64,000 nt of DNA from Leptolinea sp964397625. Lineage in GTDB: Bacteria > Chloroflexota > Anaerolineae > Anaerolineales > Anaerolineaceae. The notes beneath the pieces are model-generated. The model saw only the letters and a list, made by a program, of their open reading frames with translations. It made no database searches and was not told the origin of the DNA. Location: positions 1 through 64,000 of the forward strand of contig CAYNJT010000003.1 in NCBI GenBank assembly GCA_964397625.1. Direction: 5' to 3'. Every line of letters begins with the position of its first letter. Position 1 is the stretch's first letter. A program made the translations under genes and the position numbers. This document shows positions 35,134 through 43,872 of this stretch, in pieces.

Positions 35134-36171
35134 ATGAAAATACTAATCACAGGGATCAGTGGATTCCTCTCCATCAATATGGTGCGCTACCTTTTAGACA
35201 AGGGCTACACTGATATCTCCGGCATTGACCTGGTGGATTTTGATTACCCCGAACGCGACAAGATCAAATTCCTGCAGGGTGACATTCGTGACCGGGCGGC
35301 GGTTAAATCGCTCATGCCGGGCGTGGATGTGGTTATTCACACGGCGGCCGCGTTGCCGCTTTATACCCCCGAAGAGATCTACACCACCGACGTGGTTGGC
35401 ACAAAGATTTTACTGGAAGAAGCAATGGCGGCCGGTGTTAAGCGATTTATTCATATTTCTTCCACAGCCGTCTATGGCGTTCCTGACCATCACCCTCTGT
35501 TCGAAACTGATAAATTGATTGGTGTCGGCCCATACGGGCATGCCAAGATCGAAGCCGAGCAGGCCTGCCTTGACGCGCGCGCCAGGGGTTTATGCGTACC
35601 CATCATTCGCCCGAAATCCTTTGTGGGGCCTGAGCGGTTGGGTGTATTTGCCATTTTTTATGAATGGGCCAGCGAGGGGAAGAACTTCCCCAACATCGGC
35701 AACGGAAAAAATCGCTATCAGTTGTTCGACGTGGAAGACCTTTGCGAAGGCATTCACCTTTGCATGACCAAAGATGAGAAGGTTGTCAACGACACATTCA
35801 ACATGGGCGCGGAAGAATTCACCACCATGGCGGAAGACTACCAGGTCGTGTTGGATGAAGCTGGTTTCGGAAAGAAAATCATCTGTTTCCCGGCGGAACC
35901 TGTGATCATCGTTCTGCGTATCCTGGATAAACTGAAGCTCTCTCCGTTGTATCCCTGGGTGTACGAAACAGCATCAAAAGACTCTTTCGTCTCCATTGAT
36001 AAAGCAAAAACACAGCTCGGATGGCAGCCAAAGTACTCGAACAAGGACGCCATGGTGCGCAACTACCGTTGGTACCTGGCCAATAAAGACAAGATTGCCA
36101 ATGCCACCGGCGTGTCTCATAGAGTACCGTGGAAACAGAAGGCATTAAAATTGGTAAAAATATTCTTCTAG
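35134..36171 (+). CDS. NAD-dependent epimerase/dehydratase family protein
   Basis: 345 residues, extended short-chain dehydrogenase fold. The N-terminal nucleotide site reads ITGISGFLS, in which the last Gly of the usual GXXGXXG is Ser. The catalytic triad segment is SSTAVYG with YGHAK (Tyr-XXX-Lys). Members act on nucleotide sugars or steroid-like compounds; the C-terminal part (YPWVYETASKDSFVSIDKAKTQLGW) fits the sugar-epimerase/3-beta-HSD-like branch. A TATAAT-like -10 is at 35082-35087. No neighbouring sugar gene narrows the substrate. Confidence 0.85.
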   Translation: MKILITGISGFLSINMVRYLLDKGYTDISGIDLVDFDYPERDKIKFLQGDIRDRAAVKSLMPGVDVVIHTAAALPLYTPEEIYTTDVVGTKILLEEAMAAGVKRFIHISSTAVYGVPDHHPLFETDKLIGVGPYGHAKIEAEQACLDARARGLCVPIIRPKSFVGPERLGVFAIFYEWASEGKNFPNIGNGKNRYQLFDVEDLCEGIHLCMTKDEKVVNDTFNMGAEEFTTMAEDYQVVLDEAGFGKKIICFPAEPVIIVLRILDKLKLSPLYPWVYETASKDSFVSIDKAKTQLGWQPKYSNKDAMVRNYRWYLANKDKIANATGVSHRVPWKQKALKLVKIFF

Positions 36172-36194
36172 AATTTATAACTCCGGATATTGTG

Positions 36195-36246
36195 AACTGC
36201 ACCCCTTTCAGTTGGTGGTAATCAACATTTGGGGTGTAGTTTATTT
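36195..36246. terminator. Hairpin between convergent genes
   Basis: AACTGCACCCC (36195-36205) pairs with GGGGTGTAGTT (36231-36241), with one G-U, and contains an inner GTTG/CAAC stem. It lies between the epimerase and the TipA-like gene. Confidence 0.65.
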
Positions 36247-36267
36247 CCTCGGGGCTCTTTCTATATA

Positions 36268-37032
36268 TTACTGGTTATTCTCCAGTCGATCACAATACGC
36301 GTCAATTGCCTGCTTCATGAAGAGTGACAGCCCTTTGCGCACCTTCTCATACCCGGCGGTGAAACGCGGATCATCCACGTACATCCGCCCCAGGTCGCGC
36401 ATCCGTTCAATGGATGGGTCATAGAAATACTTAAGGTGATTGTGCCAGCGGGCTACCACTGCCTGTACCTCCGGGCTATCTGGAGGCAGGCCTATCAGAT
36501 CAGCCATGGCTTGCGTGTTGGCTTTTCCTTCCGCGACGATGGCTGACTGCTGTTCTTTTGTGTAATTTCGCCAGTCAATCACCCCATCAAAGGCTTGTTC
36601 GCCGTATTTCTCACGGATCTCCTTTTCATATTCGGGTTGGTTTTCTTCCGTCCAACCTTCAAAATATTCTTCAAATTTCATTGTTCGTTTACCTTCCATT
36701 TGTTCGATTGTCTTATCAATGGTGGCGATCAACGTATCCAACCGTTTTGACCTCTCCTGCAGTGAGGCGCGGTGGGCTTGTAGGGCGCGCAACACATCGA
36801 AATCCGGCCGGGTGAGCAGCTCACGGATTGTCTCCAACGGGAAACCCATTTCACGATAGAAGAGAATCTGCTGCAACCTGAGAATAGCCGGCTCACCGTA
36901 TTTTCGATAACCATTCTCTTCGATGGCATCCGGCTTTAAAAGCTCGATTTCATCATAGAAATGAAGGGTACGCGTGGTTACACCGGCCAGTTTTGCCAGT
37001 TGCTTTACCGTCAGATCAATCGTGTCTGTCAC
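36268..37032 (-). CDS. MerR-family regulator with TipAS effector domain
   Basis: 254 residues. N-terminal MerR helix-turn-helix (LTVKQLAKLAGVTTRTLHFYDEIELLKP), a dimerisation coiled coil (about residues 85-115), then a C-terminal TipAS-like domain (EEYFEGWTEENQPEYEKEIREKYG). In Streptomyces TipA this domain traps thiopeptide antibiotics; here the ligand is unknown. The start codon is GTG at 37032. Its promoter has the 19-base spacer typical of MerR control and sits so close that the message should be leaderless, so the protein probably controls itself. No obvious transporter or resistance gene is adjacent. Confidence 0.92.
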   Translation of the reverse strand: MTDTIDLTVKQLAKLAGVTTRTLHFYDEIELLKPDAIEENGYRKYGEPAILRLQQILFYREMGFPLETIRELLTRPDFDVLRALQAHRASLQERSKRLDTLIATIDKTIEQMEGKRTMKFEEYFEGWTEENQPEYEKEIREKYGEQAFDGVIDWRNYTKEQQSAIVAEGKANTQAMADLIGLPPDSPEVQAVVARWHNHLKYFYDPSIERMRDLGRMYVDDPRFTAGYEKVRKGLSLFMKQAIDAYCDRLENNQ

Positions 37033-37038
37033 GCCAAC

Positions 37039-37069
37039 AGTATAAAGTATGACGTAACGTTAATGTCAA
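37039..37069 (-). promoter_or_regulatory. MerR-type promoter with 19-base spacer
   Basis: On the minus strand: TTGACA (37069-37064), 19 bases, TATACT (37044-37039). The spacer holds a dyad around AACGTT, flanked by TGAC and GTCA. The expected start point coincides with the GTG at 37032, so the transcript has no 5' untranslated leader. Confidence 0.8.
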
Positions 37070-37235
37070 GACTTTTTTGCCCCCATTCACGAAGGGGGGT
37101 AATGAGGATTCGGGTTTATCAGGAAAGCTCTCTGTCATCTTTATTTAGATATAGTTTATGGATTTTTCAGATCTGCCTGTATATAAATGCTATTGGATTT
37201 ATTAATTCGCAGGGATTGGATGAAAAGGTTGGAAA

Positions 37236-39662
37236 ATGAAAAATAAAGGTCTGGGTTTTCGCACATTACAAAGTCGGCTGGTTTTTTTCATCGGGCTCGG
37301 CTTGATAGTTGTGGGAGGGGCAATCATTGTTTTTAACGGCATTATGGCTCAAAACACAGCGATTAATTCTGCCAGAGAAAATGCTCTACAGAGCGCGCAA
37401 AAAACCGCTTATCAGGTCAAAGCAGAGTTGGAAGTTGGAATGGATGCATCACGAACAGTAGCTGATGCGTTTTCAGGAATAAAGGATAAAGATAACCCGC
37501 TGCAAATTAACCGGGATCAGGCCAATATCATGCTGCGAAAAGTCCTTGAAAACAACCCCTTGTTTCTTGGAATTTCGACTGGCTGGGAACCCAATGCGTT
37601 TGACGGGAAAGATGCGGATTATGTCAACACAGAGGCGCACGATGCCACCGGGCGATTTATCCCTTATTGGGTGCGTGATTCAAAAGGCGCAATTTCACAT
37701 GTTGCCCTGGTTGATTATGAAAAAGAAGGCGCGGGTGAATACTACCTGTGCCCGAAGCGTACAGGCAAAGAATGTATTCTTAACCCATACCCGTATGAAA
37801 TTGACGGGAAAAACGTTCTTTTAACATCGGTCATGGTGCCTGTTATGAACAATGGCACATTCCACGGGGTGGTGGGAGTGGATACAGCACTCACATCCTT
37901 GCAAACCATGGCGGAGAGCATCAACCTATATGAAGGATCAGCGGAATTTATCCTGGTTAGTAATGATGGGACAGTGGTGGCCGCCGGAAAACACCCTGAT
38001 GCCATCGGTAAGCCTCTGGTTGAATCAGGTATTTCAGGACTTGAAGATGAAGTTAAAGCCATAGAAACCGGCAACGAACACGTAGATATTTCTGGATCAA
38101 CACTGGTGGCATTTACACCATTTACTATCGGGGAAAGTCCTACTCCATGGGCGGGTATTCTGGTTGTTCCCACCGAGGTATTATTGCGTTCTGCCATGCA
38201 GGCCGTTTTCCTTTCAAGCCTGATCGGGGTTGTCCTGATTATTATCGGCCTGGTTGCCATGTGGCTCATAATCGGGCAGGCTGTCTCCAAGCCGATTACA
38301 ACATTGGTCCAGGGCGCGAGACGAATTGCGCTGGGGGATTCCGCTGTGACTGGAGTGAACCGTCAGGCGGTTGAAAAAATCCTTGTTCGTTCAGACGAAA
38401 TTGGTGCGATTGGCAAGGCATTTACTGAAATCACCGGCTATCAGAAGGAGATGGCTGAGATTGCAGGAAGGATTGCTCAGGGAGATTTAACGGCACGGGT
38501 AACCCCCAAAGATGAAAAAGACCTGCTTGGGCATGCCTTTGTCACCATGGGTGAGAGTCTGCGCGCCGCGATTAGCGATGTTGCGGCAAGTTCTGATGCC
38601 GTTAACAATTCTTCCAAACAACTTGCGGCAACATCCCAACAGGCCGGACAGGCTACCTCACAGATCGCCATGACCATCCAACAGGTGGCTGCGGGGACCA
38701 CCCAGCAGGCAGGTTCCATCAACAAGACAGCCTCGTCGGTGGAGCAGATGACCAACGCGATCAATGGCGTAGCCAAAGGCGCTCAGGAACAGGCTTCCGA
38801 TATTGCCAATGCTGTTACTCTTACGAATCAACTCTCCGATCAGATTCTCAAAGTGGCCGGTAACGCGGATGAGGTTGTGCGCGGATCAAACGATGCGGCC
38901 AATGCCGCCCGTGACGGCGCGAAAATCGTTGAAGATACATTACAGGGCATGAACAACATAAAAGCAAAGGTGGATGTTTCCGCTCAAAAGGTGCAGGAAA
39001 TGGGCTCCCGTTCTGAACAAATTGGCGAAATCATCACAACGATTGAGGATATTGCTTCCCAGACCAATCTGCTTGCCCTGAACGCGGCAATTGAAGCCGC
39101 GCGGGCGGGTGACGCCGGAAAGGGATTCGCCGTGGTGGCGGATGAGGTTCGCAAACTGGCAGAGCGTTCTTCCTCAGCCACCAGAGAAATTGGTGACCTG
39201 ATCACTGGAATCCAGTCCACAGTCAGCCAGGCAGTCACCGCCATGCAGGAGGGGTCGAATGAGGTTGACCTGGGTGTGATCAAAGCCGGGCAGGCGGGCG
39301 ATGCCCTCACATCAATTCTTGAAGCGGCTGAGACGGTAAAAACCCAGGCCGAGCAGGCAGCTGAAGCAACAACTCTGATGTCAAAATCAGCAAATGAACT
39401 GGTTGCCGCCGTCGATTCGGTTTCAGCTGTTGTGGAAGAAAACACGGCTGCCACCGAACAAATGTCAGCCAGTTCTATGGAAGTCTCACAGGCTATAGAA
39501 AATATCGCCTCGATCTCAGAGGAAAATTCGGCCGCGGTTGAAGAGGTATCTGCTTCCACGGAGGAAATGTCCGCCCAGGTGCAAGAAGTCTCGGCTTCGG
39601 CCAGTGAACTGGCAGACCAGGCCCAAAAATTAAAAGACATAGTCAGGCGATTTCAACTCTAA
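37236..39662 (+). CDS. Methyl-accepting chemotaxis protein with Cache sensor
   Basis: 808 residues. First membrane helix at about 14-36, then a large extracytoplasmic double-Cache-type domain (about 40-305, with LGISTGWEPNAFDG and VMVPVMNNGTFHGVVGVDTAL), second helix (VFLSSLIGVVLIIIGLVAMWLII), HAMP, and a long signalling coiled coil with the hairpin tip EDIASQTNLLALNAAIEAARAG. The C-terminus has no CheR-docking pentapeptide. It senses a small molecule outside and controls CheA or a similar kinase. No che genes are in the window. A terminator follows. Confidence 0.94.
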   Translation: MKNKGLGFRTLQSRLVFFIGLGLIVVGGAIIVFNGIMAQNTAINSARENALQSAQKTAYQVKAELEVGMDASRTVADAFSGIKDKDNPLQINRDQANIMLRKVLENNPLFLGISTGWEPNAFDGKDADYVNTEAHDATGRFIPYWVRDSKGAISHVALVDYEKEGAGEYYLCPKRTGKECILNPYPYEIDGKNVLLTSVMVPVMNNGTFHGVVGVDTALTSLQTMAESINLYEGSAEFILVSNDGTVVAAGKHPDAIGKPLVESGISGLEDEVKAIETGNEHVDISGSTLVAFTPFTIGESPTPWAGILVVPTEVLLRSAMQAVFLSSLIGVVLIIIGLVAMWLIIGQAVSKPITTLVQGARRIALGDSAVTGVNRQAVEKILVRSDEIGAIGKAFTEITGYQKEMAEIAGRIAQGDLTARVTPKDEKDLLGHAFVTMGESLRAAISDVAASSDAVNNSSKQLAATSQQAGQATSQIAMTIQQVAAGTTQQAGSINKTASSVEQMTNAINGVAKGAQEQASDIANAVTLTNQLSDQILKVAGNADEVVRGSNDAANAARDGAKIVEDTLQGMNNIKAKVDVSAQKVQEMGSRSEQIGEIITTIEDIASQTNLLALNAAIEAARAGDAGKGFAVVADEVRKLAERSSSATREIGDLITGIQSTVSQAVTAMQEGSNEVDLGVIKAGQAGDALTSILEAAETVKTQAEQAAEATTLMSKSANELVAAVDSVSAVVEENTAATEQMSASSMEVSQAIENIASISEENSAAVEEVSASTEEMSAQVQEVSASASELADQAQKLKDIVRRFQL

Positions 39663-39677
39663 TCACCGAAATTTGAG

Positions 39678-39706
39678 AAACCCGCCAACCGGCGGGTTTA
39701 TATTTT
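39678..39706 (+). terminator. Terminator after the chemoreceptor gene
   Basis: AAACCCGCC (39678-39686) pairs with GGCGGGTTT (39691-39699) around AACC, then ATATTTT. Confidence 0.85.
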
Positions 39707-39717
39707 AAATATTCAAC

Positions 39718-39749
39718 TTGACACTATAACGTAATACTGGTATTATAAC
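39718..39749 (+). promoter_or_regulatory. MerR-type promoter of the MerR-vWA operon
   Basis: TTGACA (39718-39723) and TTATAA/TATAAC (39743-39749) with a 19-20 base spacer. The spacer contains the near-palindrome AATACTGGTATT. This is the geometry MerR activators correct by twisting DNA, which suggests autoregulation by the next gene. Confidence 0.7.
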
Positions 39750-39782
39750 AGTGTAACTGATACTGTTACTGCGCGAGGGATC

Positions 39783-40370
39783 ATGAACGAAAACCAATAC
39801 CAGATCAGCGAACTGGCAAGCATAACCGGACACACTATTCGAACCATCCGATACTATATGGATGCAGGTTTGCTCCCGCAGCCGGAGATTCAAGGACGGT
39901 ACGCTTATTTCAATGATTCTTATCTGGCACGTTTGAAGTTAATCCAACGGTTGAAAGAGGCTTATCTGCCTTTAAAAGAGATCAAACGCGTATTGGACAC
40001 GTTGAGTGACGAACAGATAAAGGAGTACGCCGGGAAAACCGATCTCAGCGAATTAGGAGTAAACACGCTCATTCCACCGGCCAATTTGGGAGCGGTTGGA
40101 TACATTGAAAATGTTTTACGAAACCAGATCAGGGAAGAAAAACCAATTCTGCGGTCCCGCCAACCGCTGCAATCCCAAAAAACTTTCCTGAATATATCAG
40201 AAGAAAGCCGAATTTCAGAGCAATGGAAAAAGGAAGGTGTTCAATGGCGGCGAATTGAATTGCGCAAAGGAATTGAACTGCATATTGATGAACGTACTCT
40301 AAAGACGGAAGGTGACAAGCTGCTTTCCATCATTGAGCATTTCAAACGGGTTTTGCGAAGTGAGTTATAG
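39783..40370 (+). CDS. MerR-family transcriptional regulator
   Basis: 195 residues. The N-terminal winged helix is complete (ISELASITGHTIRTIRYYMDAGLLPQP, then LARLKLIQRLKEAYLPLKEIKRVL). The C-terminal part is not the usual metal-binding tail: it is a variable linker rich in Gln/Ser, then a short segment (EGVQWRRIELRKGIELHID) that may be a ligand or partner domain. GAGGG precedes the ATG. It is nine bases before a von Willebrand A gene and likely controls both. No Cys-rich metal site is seen. Confidence 0.9.
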   Translation: MNENQYQISELASITGHTIRTIRYYMDAGLLPQPEIQGRYAYFNDSYLARLKLIQRLKEAYLPLKEIKRVLDTLSDEQIKEYAGKTDLSELGVNTLIPPANLGAVGYIENVLRNQIREEKPILRSRQPLQSQKTFLNISEESRISEQWKKEGVQWRRIELRKGIELHIDERTLKTEGDKLLSIIEHFKRVLRSEL

Positions 40371-40379
40371 GAGGGATGA

Positions 40380-41615
40380 GTGAAAAAAGGATTTGAGTTT
40401 GAAATTGGAACTGATAAAACCGTGGTCGTGAAAGGGGGATCGACACAACGAATCATTGAACTCTTCATTAAGGCACCGGAAAAAAAGACGAAGGAAAGAA
40501 AAGTCGCGTTAAACCTGGCGCTGGTAGTGGATCGCAGCGGTTCCATGAGCGGCATTAAATTAGAGTTTGCCCGTCAGGCAGCCCTGCATGTGGTGGATAT
40601 TCTTGCTGAAACAGACCGTGTTTCACTGGTGACGTTTGATGATCATGTGAACCGCGTATTCCCACCAGTAAGGTTGACAGCGAAAAACCGGGCTGATCTG
40701 CGGGCGGCAATTCGTCAAATCCAATCCGGAGGATCAACAAACCTCTCAGGCGGCTGGTTGACTGGCTGTCAGGCGATTGCTGAAACCCAGGTGGAAAATG
40801 GTTTAAATCGCGCGCTGCTTTTGACAGATGGCTGTGCCAATGTCGGCATTGTTGACCCGACAGAATTGGGATACCATGCCGCCCAGTTAAACGAGAGGGG
40901 GATTTCCACCACAACCATAGGTGTGGGTCTTGATTTTGATCATTTTCTGCTTGAAAAGATGTCGGAAATGGGCGGCGGTAATTATTACTTCATTGAAGAT
41001 CCGCGGTCAATACCAACTATTTTTACCCAAGAGTTGCACGAGCTTGTTCAGGTCACGGCGCGAGCCGTGGAGATTATTTTGAAGAATCCGGCCGGGGGAA
41101 ACGTTGAAGTATTTGGCGGCTGGCAATCACGCAATGACGCCGGTGATACGCACATCCTCCTTGGAGATTTAGCTTCGGGCCAGGAAAAACGCCTCTATCT
41201 CCGTTATACCGTCTCCCCGCGTCAATCTGATCAATCCATCCCATTGCCTTTCATGGCGTTTGCCCATGATGAAAACGATCAAATGATGGAAAGCTCAACA
41301 CTTCTGGAGTTCACCTGCGTGAGCTCCGATGAAGAAGCGCGGGCTAAAGTCGATGAAGACTTGATGCGCCGTTTCGCCATCGTTGATAACGCCGATGCCG
41401 CCCGCGAAGCCCTTATTCTGGAACAACAGGGTGAACGAAAGCGTGCCAGAGATTTACTACACCGGCGAACAAGGATGAATGCTCCCAGCCTCAATGAATC
41501 TGATATCTCTTATTATGAGGCGCTATCCAATCGACTGGAACACGGACTGGATGAATCGGATCGTAAAACCAGTCACTTTAATGAGAACCTGCGCCGAAAG
41601 ATCCGTGAACGATAG
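40380..41615 (+). CDS. von Willebrand factor A domain protein
   Basis: 411 residues, cytoplasmic (no signal peptide). The vWA domain spans about residues 43-210 with an intact metal-ion-dependent adhesion site: Asp51-X-Ser53-X-Ser55 (DRSGSMSG), Thr in GGSTNLSGG and Asp in LTDGCAN. A beta-sandwich region follows, then a helical, charged tail (RARDLLHRRTRMN). GTG start with AGGAGGG just upstream. Coupled to the MerR gene, it looks like a regulated protein-interaction module. Partner unknown. Confidence 0.88.
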   Translation: MKKGFEFEIGTDKTVVVKGGSTQRIIELFIKAPEKKTKERKVALNLALVVDRSGSMSGIKLEFARQAALHVVDILAETDRVSLVTFDDHVNRVFPPVRLTAKNRADLRAAIRQIQSGGSTNLSGGWLTGCQAIAETQVENGLNRALLLTDGCANVGIVDPTELGYHAAQLNERGISTTTIGVGLDFDHFLLEKMSEMGGGNYYFIEDPRSIPTIFTQELHELVQVTARAVEIILKNPAGGNVEVFGGWQSRNDAGDTHILLGDLASGQEKRLYLRYTVSPRQSDQSIPLPFMAFAHDENDQMMESSTLLEFTCVSSDEEARAKVDEDLMRRFAIVDNADAAREALILEQQGERKRARDLLHRRTRMNAPSLNESDISYYEALSNRLEHGLDESDRKTSHFNENLRRKIRER

Positions 41616-41651
41616 TAATAATCCTCGCTCCGACAGGGGGTAGTGATACAA

Positions 41652-41680
41652 GAAGGACCAACCGATCTGGCTGGTCCTTC
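41652..41680. terminator. Bidirectional hairpin between convergent operons
   Basis: GAAGGACCA (41652-41660) pairs with TGGTCCTTC (41672-41680). The T-run is weak. It separates the vWA gene from the sulfur-relay operon. Confidence 0.65.
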
Positions 41681-41702
41681 ATTACATTTATTGCCCATAG
41701 AT

Positions 41703-41725
41703 ATTACCGGTATTGTGCCGGTAAT
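41703..41725 (-). terminator. Hairpin at the end of the sulfur-relay operon
   Basis: ATTACCGG (41703-41710) pairs with CCGGTAAT (41718-41725), directly after the dsrE-like stop codon on the minus strand. The tail is not T-rich. Confidence 0.5.
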
Positions 41726-42226
41726 TTAGATAAAGATGATCTGGGCGCCTTCGGTCATATCCATGAAATCGCCGGCAGTGACAATATCTTTCACCCCGTC
41801 GATAAAATCTTCTTTCTTAAGGCCGAACATGTCAACAGACATCTTGCAGGCATACAGGTTGGCGCCGCCATCCACCAGCATTTCCAGATATTCCCGCACG
41901 GGCGGAACACCCAGATCTTTCATTTTCTTGTTCATCAGCGCGGTCGCAAAGGGGGTCATGCCAGGGAATGCGCCCAGGAACTGGGGAATTCCGATATAAC
42001 CGGGGATGCCCATCATGTTCATTTTCATGCTGGCATTGGCTACCGGGGGTATTTCCAGGTGATCGATGCGGTGCTTGTTGATCATATCCATTCCCCAGAA
42101 GGTGAAGAATATGGTCACATCAATCCCATTGCCCAATGCAGCCCAGCCCATTACCAGCGCCGGGTACGCCATATCCAGGTTGCCTTTGGAACAAATAAAA
42201 GCGATCTTGCGAGGTTCATCAGCCAT
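41726..42226 (-). CDS. DsrE/DsrF/DrsH-like family protein
   Basis: 166 residues. The N-terminus (KIAFICSKGNLDMAYPALVMGWAAL) and the later GANLYACKMSVDMFGL block are typical of DsrE-like proteins of the peroxiredoxin-like group. Members carry persulfide sulfur on a Cys; the Cys in YACKMS is the likely site, with another in FICSKG. It is the last gene of the minus-strand operon PocR-regulator, SQR-like, DsrC-like, DsrE-like. AAGGAGAG precedes the ATG. It probably passes sulfur to or from the DsrC-like protein. Confidence 0.88.
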   Translation of the reverse strand: MADEPRKIAFICSKGNLDMAYPALVMGWAALGNGIDVTIFFTFWGMDMINKHRIDHLEIPPVANASMKMNMMGIPGYIGIPQFLGAFPGMTPFATALMNKKMKDLGVPPVREYLEMLVDGGANLYACKMSVDMFGLKKEDFIDGVKDIVTAGDFMDMTEGAQIIFI

Positions 42227-42262
42227 TAAATCTCTCCTTGTTTAGATAAACGGATAACCCGA

Positions 42263-42583
42263 CTATACACAACCTTCCGGTTTGCCAAGGCCGGCAATGC
42301 GCGCCACTTTCTTGGCTGGACCTTTAGGGAAAAGTGCGAACAGGTCTTTGGTGGATATCCCGCAGCCATTGGTGATGGTCCGCAGGGTGGGGGAAGCCCC
42401 GCCGCTGGATTCGGCACTCTTACGGGAGAAGTCGATCACTTTCCAGTGGGCCTCGGTCAATGGATCGATACCTTCTTCTTTGGCCAACTCGACGGCAATG
42501 TCCTTTGTCCACTCCGCCGGATTGGTCATGAAACCTTCATCGTTTACCTGTACGGTTTTGCCTGCGATTGTTTTTGTTGCCAT
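42263..42583 (-). CDS. DsrC/TusE-like sulfur carrier protein
   Basis: 106 residues with the DsrC/TusE fold signatures (DEGFMTNPAEWTKDIA and LTEAHWKVIDF) and the flexible C-terminal arm GLGKPEGCV. The penultimate Cys105 (CysA) is present. The second Cys of true dissimilatory DsrC, 11 residues earlier, is Ala94 (KKVARIAG), so it is TusE-like, able to carry a persulfide but not form the DsrC trisulfide. Another Cys lies in TNGCGIS. AGGAGG precedes the ATG. It sits between the SQR-like and DsrE-like genes. Confidence 0.92.
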   Translation of the reverse strand: MATKTIAGKTVQVNDEGFMTNPAEWTKDIAVELAKEEGIDPLTEAHWKVIDFSRKSAESSGGASPTLRTITNGCGISTKDLFALFPKGPAKKVARIAGLGKPEGCV

Positions 42584-42630
42584 AGCTCATTCCTCCTGAA
42601 ATTTTTCAAACCTGTGAAAAGATGGAGACA

Positions 42631-43863
42631 CTATTTTTCTTTACCAGCCATGCTGAAAGCGCTGGGCAGAGGGACATCAATACCCTGCATCATCATATAC
42701 CAGTACATATAACGGAAGAACAATTTGCCCCAATGGTTGATGGTTGATTCTTTCAGTAATGAAAAAGGCCCCAGACCGGGAACGGGGTATTTGCCTGGAA
42801 GCGGTTCAACGTCATAACTGAAATCGATAAGGAACGCTTTATTGAAACCAGATTCAATATAGCAGCTGGCATGGCCGTCAAATTTGCCGTGCATTTCTTT
42901 GCCTGCCATATGCGCCAGCATGTTTTCTACAGCGTATTCCAATTGAAAGTGGACTACCGCGCCGGCTTTGGATGCCGGGATATTCGTTGCGTCGCCCATC
43001 ACCCAAATATTCGGCCAATTTTTGGATTGCAGGGTGAACTTGTCTGTCTGCACAAAATTGAGGTCATCTCCCATGCCCGAACGACCGATGACATCCGCGC
43101 CTTTGTTAACCGGTATGCTGATCAACACATCGTAGGGGATTTCACGTTCGTCATAGGAGCGCAGGATGTTCTTGCCTGCGTCCACTTCACTGGCCATGAA
43201 ATCAGTCTCCATGTGAATGTTTTTCCTGGCCAGCAGTCCACCCAATGCTTCGGCAGATTTGGGTTTGGTGAACGCGCCGGAAAGCGGGGTGGCATATACC
43301 AGTTCAACTTTGTTGCGCATACCGCGGCGGGTGAAATAATCATCCGCCAGGAAGAGGAATTCCAAAGGGGCAACCGGACATTTTATGGGGTTTTCCACCA
43401 CGTTCATCACCAAACGGCCGCCTTCCCATTTCTCGAAGAAAGGATGCAACGCGGACGCGCCTTCGAAGGTGTAGAAATCAAAAATATTTTTGTGCCAGCC
43501 GGCGCCTTTCAGGCCTTCGGTTTCTTCAGGGTGAATATCCACGCCAGTCGCGATCACCAGATAATCGTAGTTGATCACCCGGTTGTCTTTCGTCAATTTA
43601 ACCCGGTTGGCTGCCGGTTCAATCACCTCAATATCCGAAATAACGAATTCGACCTTGTCCGGTATAAAATTTCGCTTGGGTTTAATCACATGATCGGCGG
43701 TGTATTTGCCGAATGGGAGGAAAAGAAAACCCGGCTGGTAGTAGTGTTTTTCATCTTTATCCACCAGGATCACTTTCCAGTCGTGAGAGTCCAGCTTTGA
43801 GGCCATTTTACGGGCCATCATCGTGCCGGCTGTTCCGGCCCCCAGAACCAACAGAGTTTTCAT
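42631..43863 (-). CDS. Sulfide:quinone oxidoreductase-like flavoprotein
   Basis: 410 residues, FAD/NAD(P) two-dinucleotide-binding fold. FAD site LVLGAGTAGTMMARKM; second site region LVIATGVDIHPEE; C-terminal FAD contact WVMGDATNIPASKAGA. Two cysteines match the redox pair of sulfide:quinone oxidoreductases: Cys162 (PIKCPVAP) and Cys334 (GHASCYIESG); the third, earlier Cys of many SQRs is absent. The amphipathic C-terminus (WGKLFFRYMYWYMMM) could dock on the membrane. It probably oxidises sulfide or a persulfide and hands sulfur to the DsrC/DsrE-like proteins. It starts nine bases after the regulator gene. Confidence 0.88.
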   Translation of the reverse strand: MKTLLVLGAGTAGTMMARKMASKLDSHDWKVILVDKDEKHYYQPGFLFLPFGKYTADHVIKPKRNFIPDKVEFVISDIEVIEPAANRVKLTKDNRVINYDYLVIATGVDIHPEETEGLKGAGWHKNIFDFYTFEGASALHPFFEKWEGGRLVMNVVENPIKCPVAPLEFLFLADDYFTRRGMRNKVELVYATPLSGAFTKPKSAEALGGLLARKNIHMETDFMASEVDAGKNILRSYDEREIPYDVLISIPVNKGADVIGRSGMGDDLNFVQTDKFTLQSKNWPNIWVMGDATNIPASKAGAVVHFQLEYAVENMLAHMAGKEMHGKFDGHASCYIESGFNKAFLIDFSYDVEPLPGKYPVPGLGPFSLLKESTINHWGKLFFRYMYWYMMMQGIDVPLPSAFSMAGKEK

Positions 43864-43872
43864 TATTCCTCC

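Noticed and set aside
36961..37239. 92-codon plus-strand frame ahead of the chemoreceptor
   Set aside because: It overlaps the TipA-like gene's start and its MerR promoter; codon content looks random.
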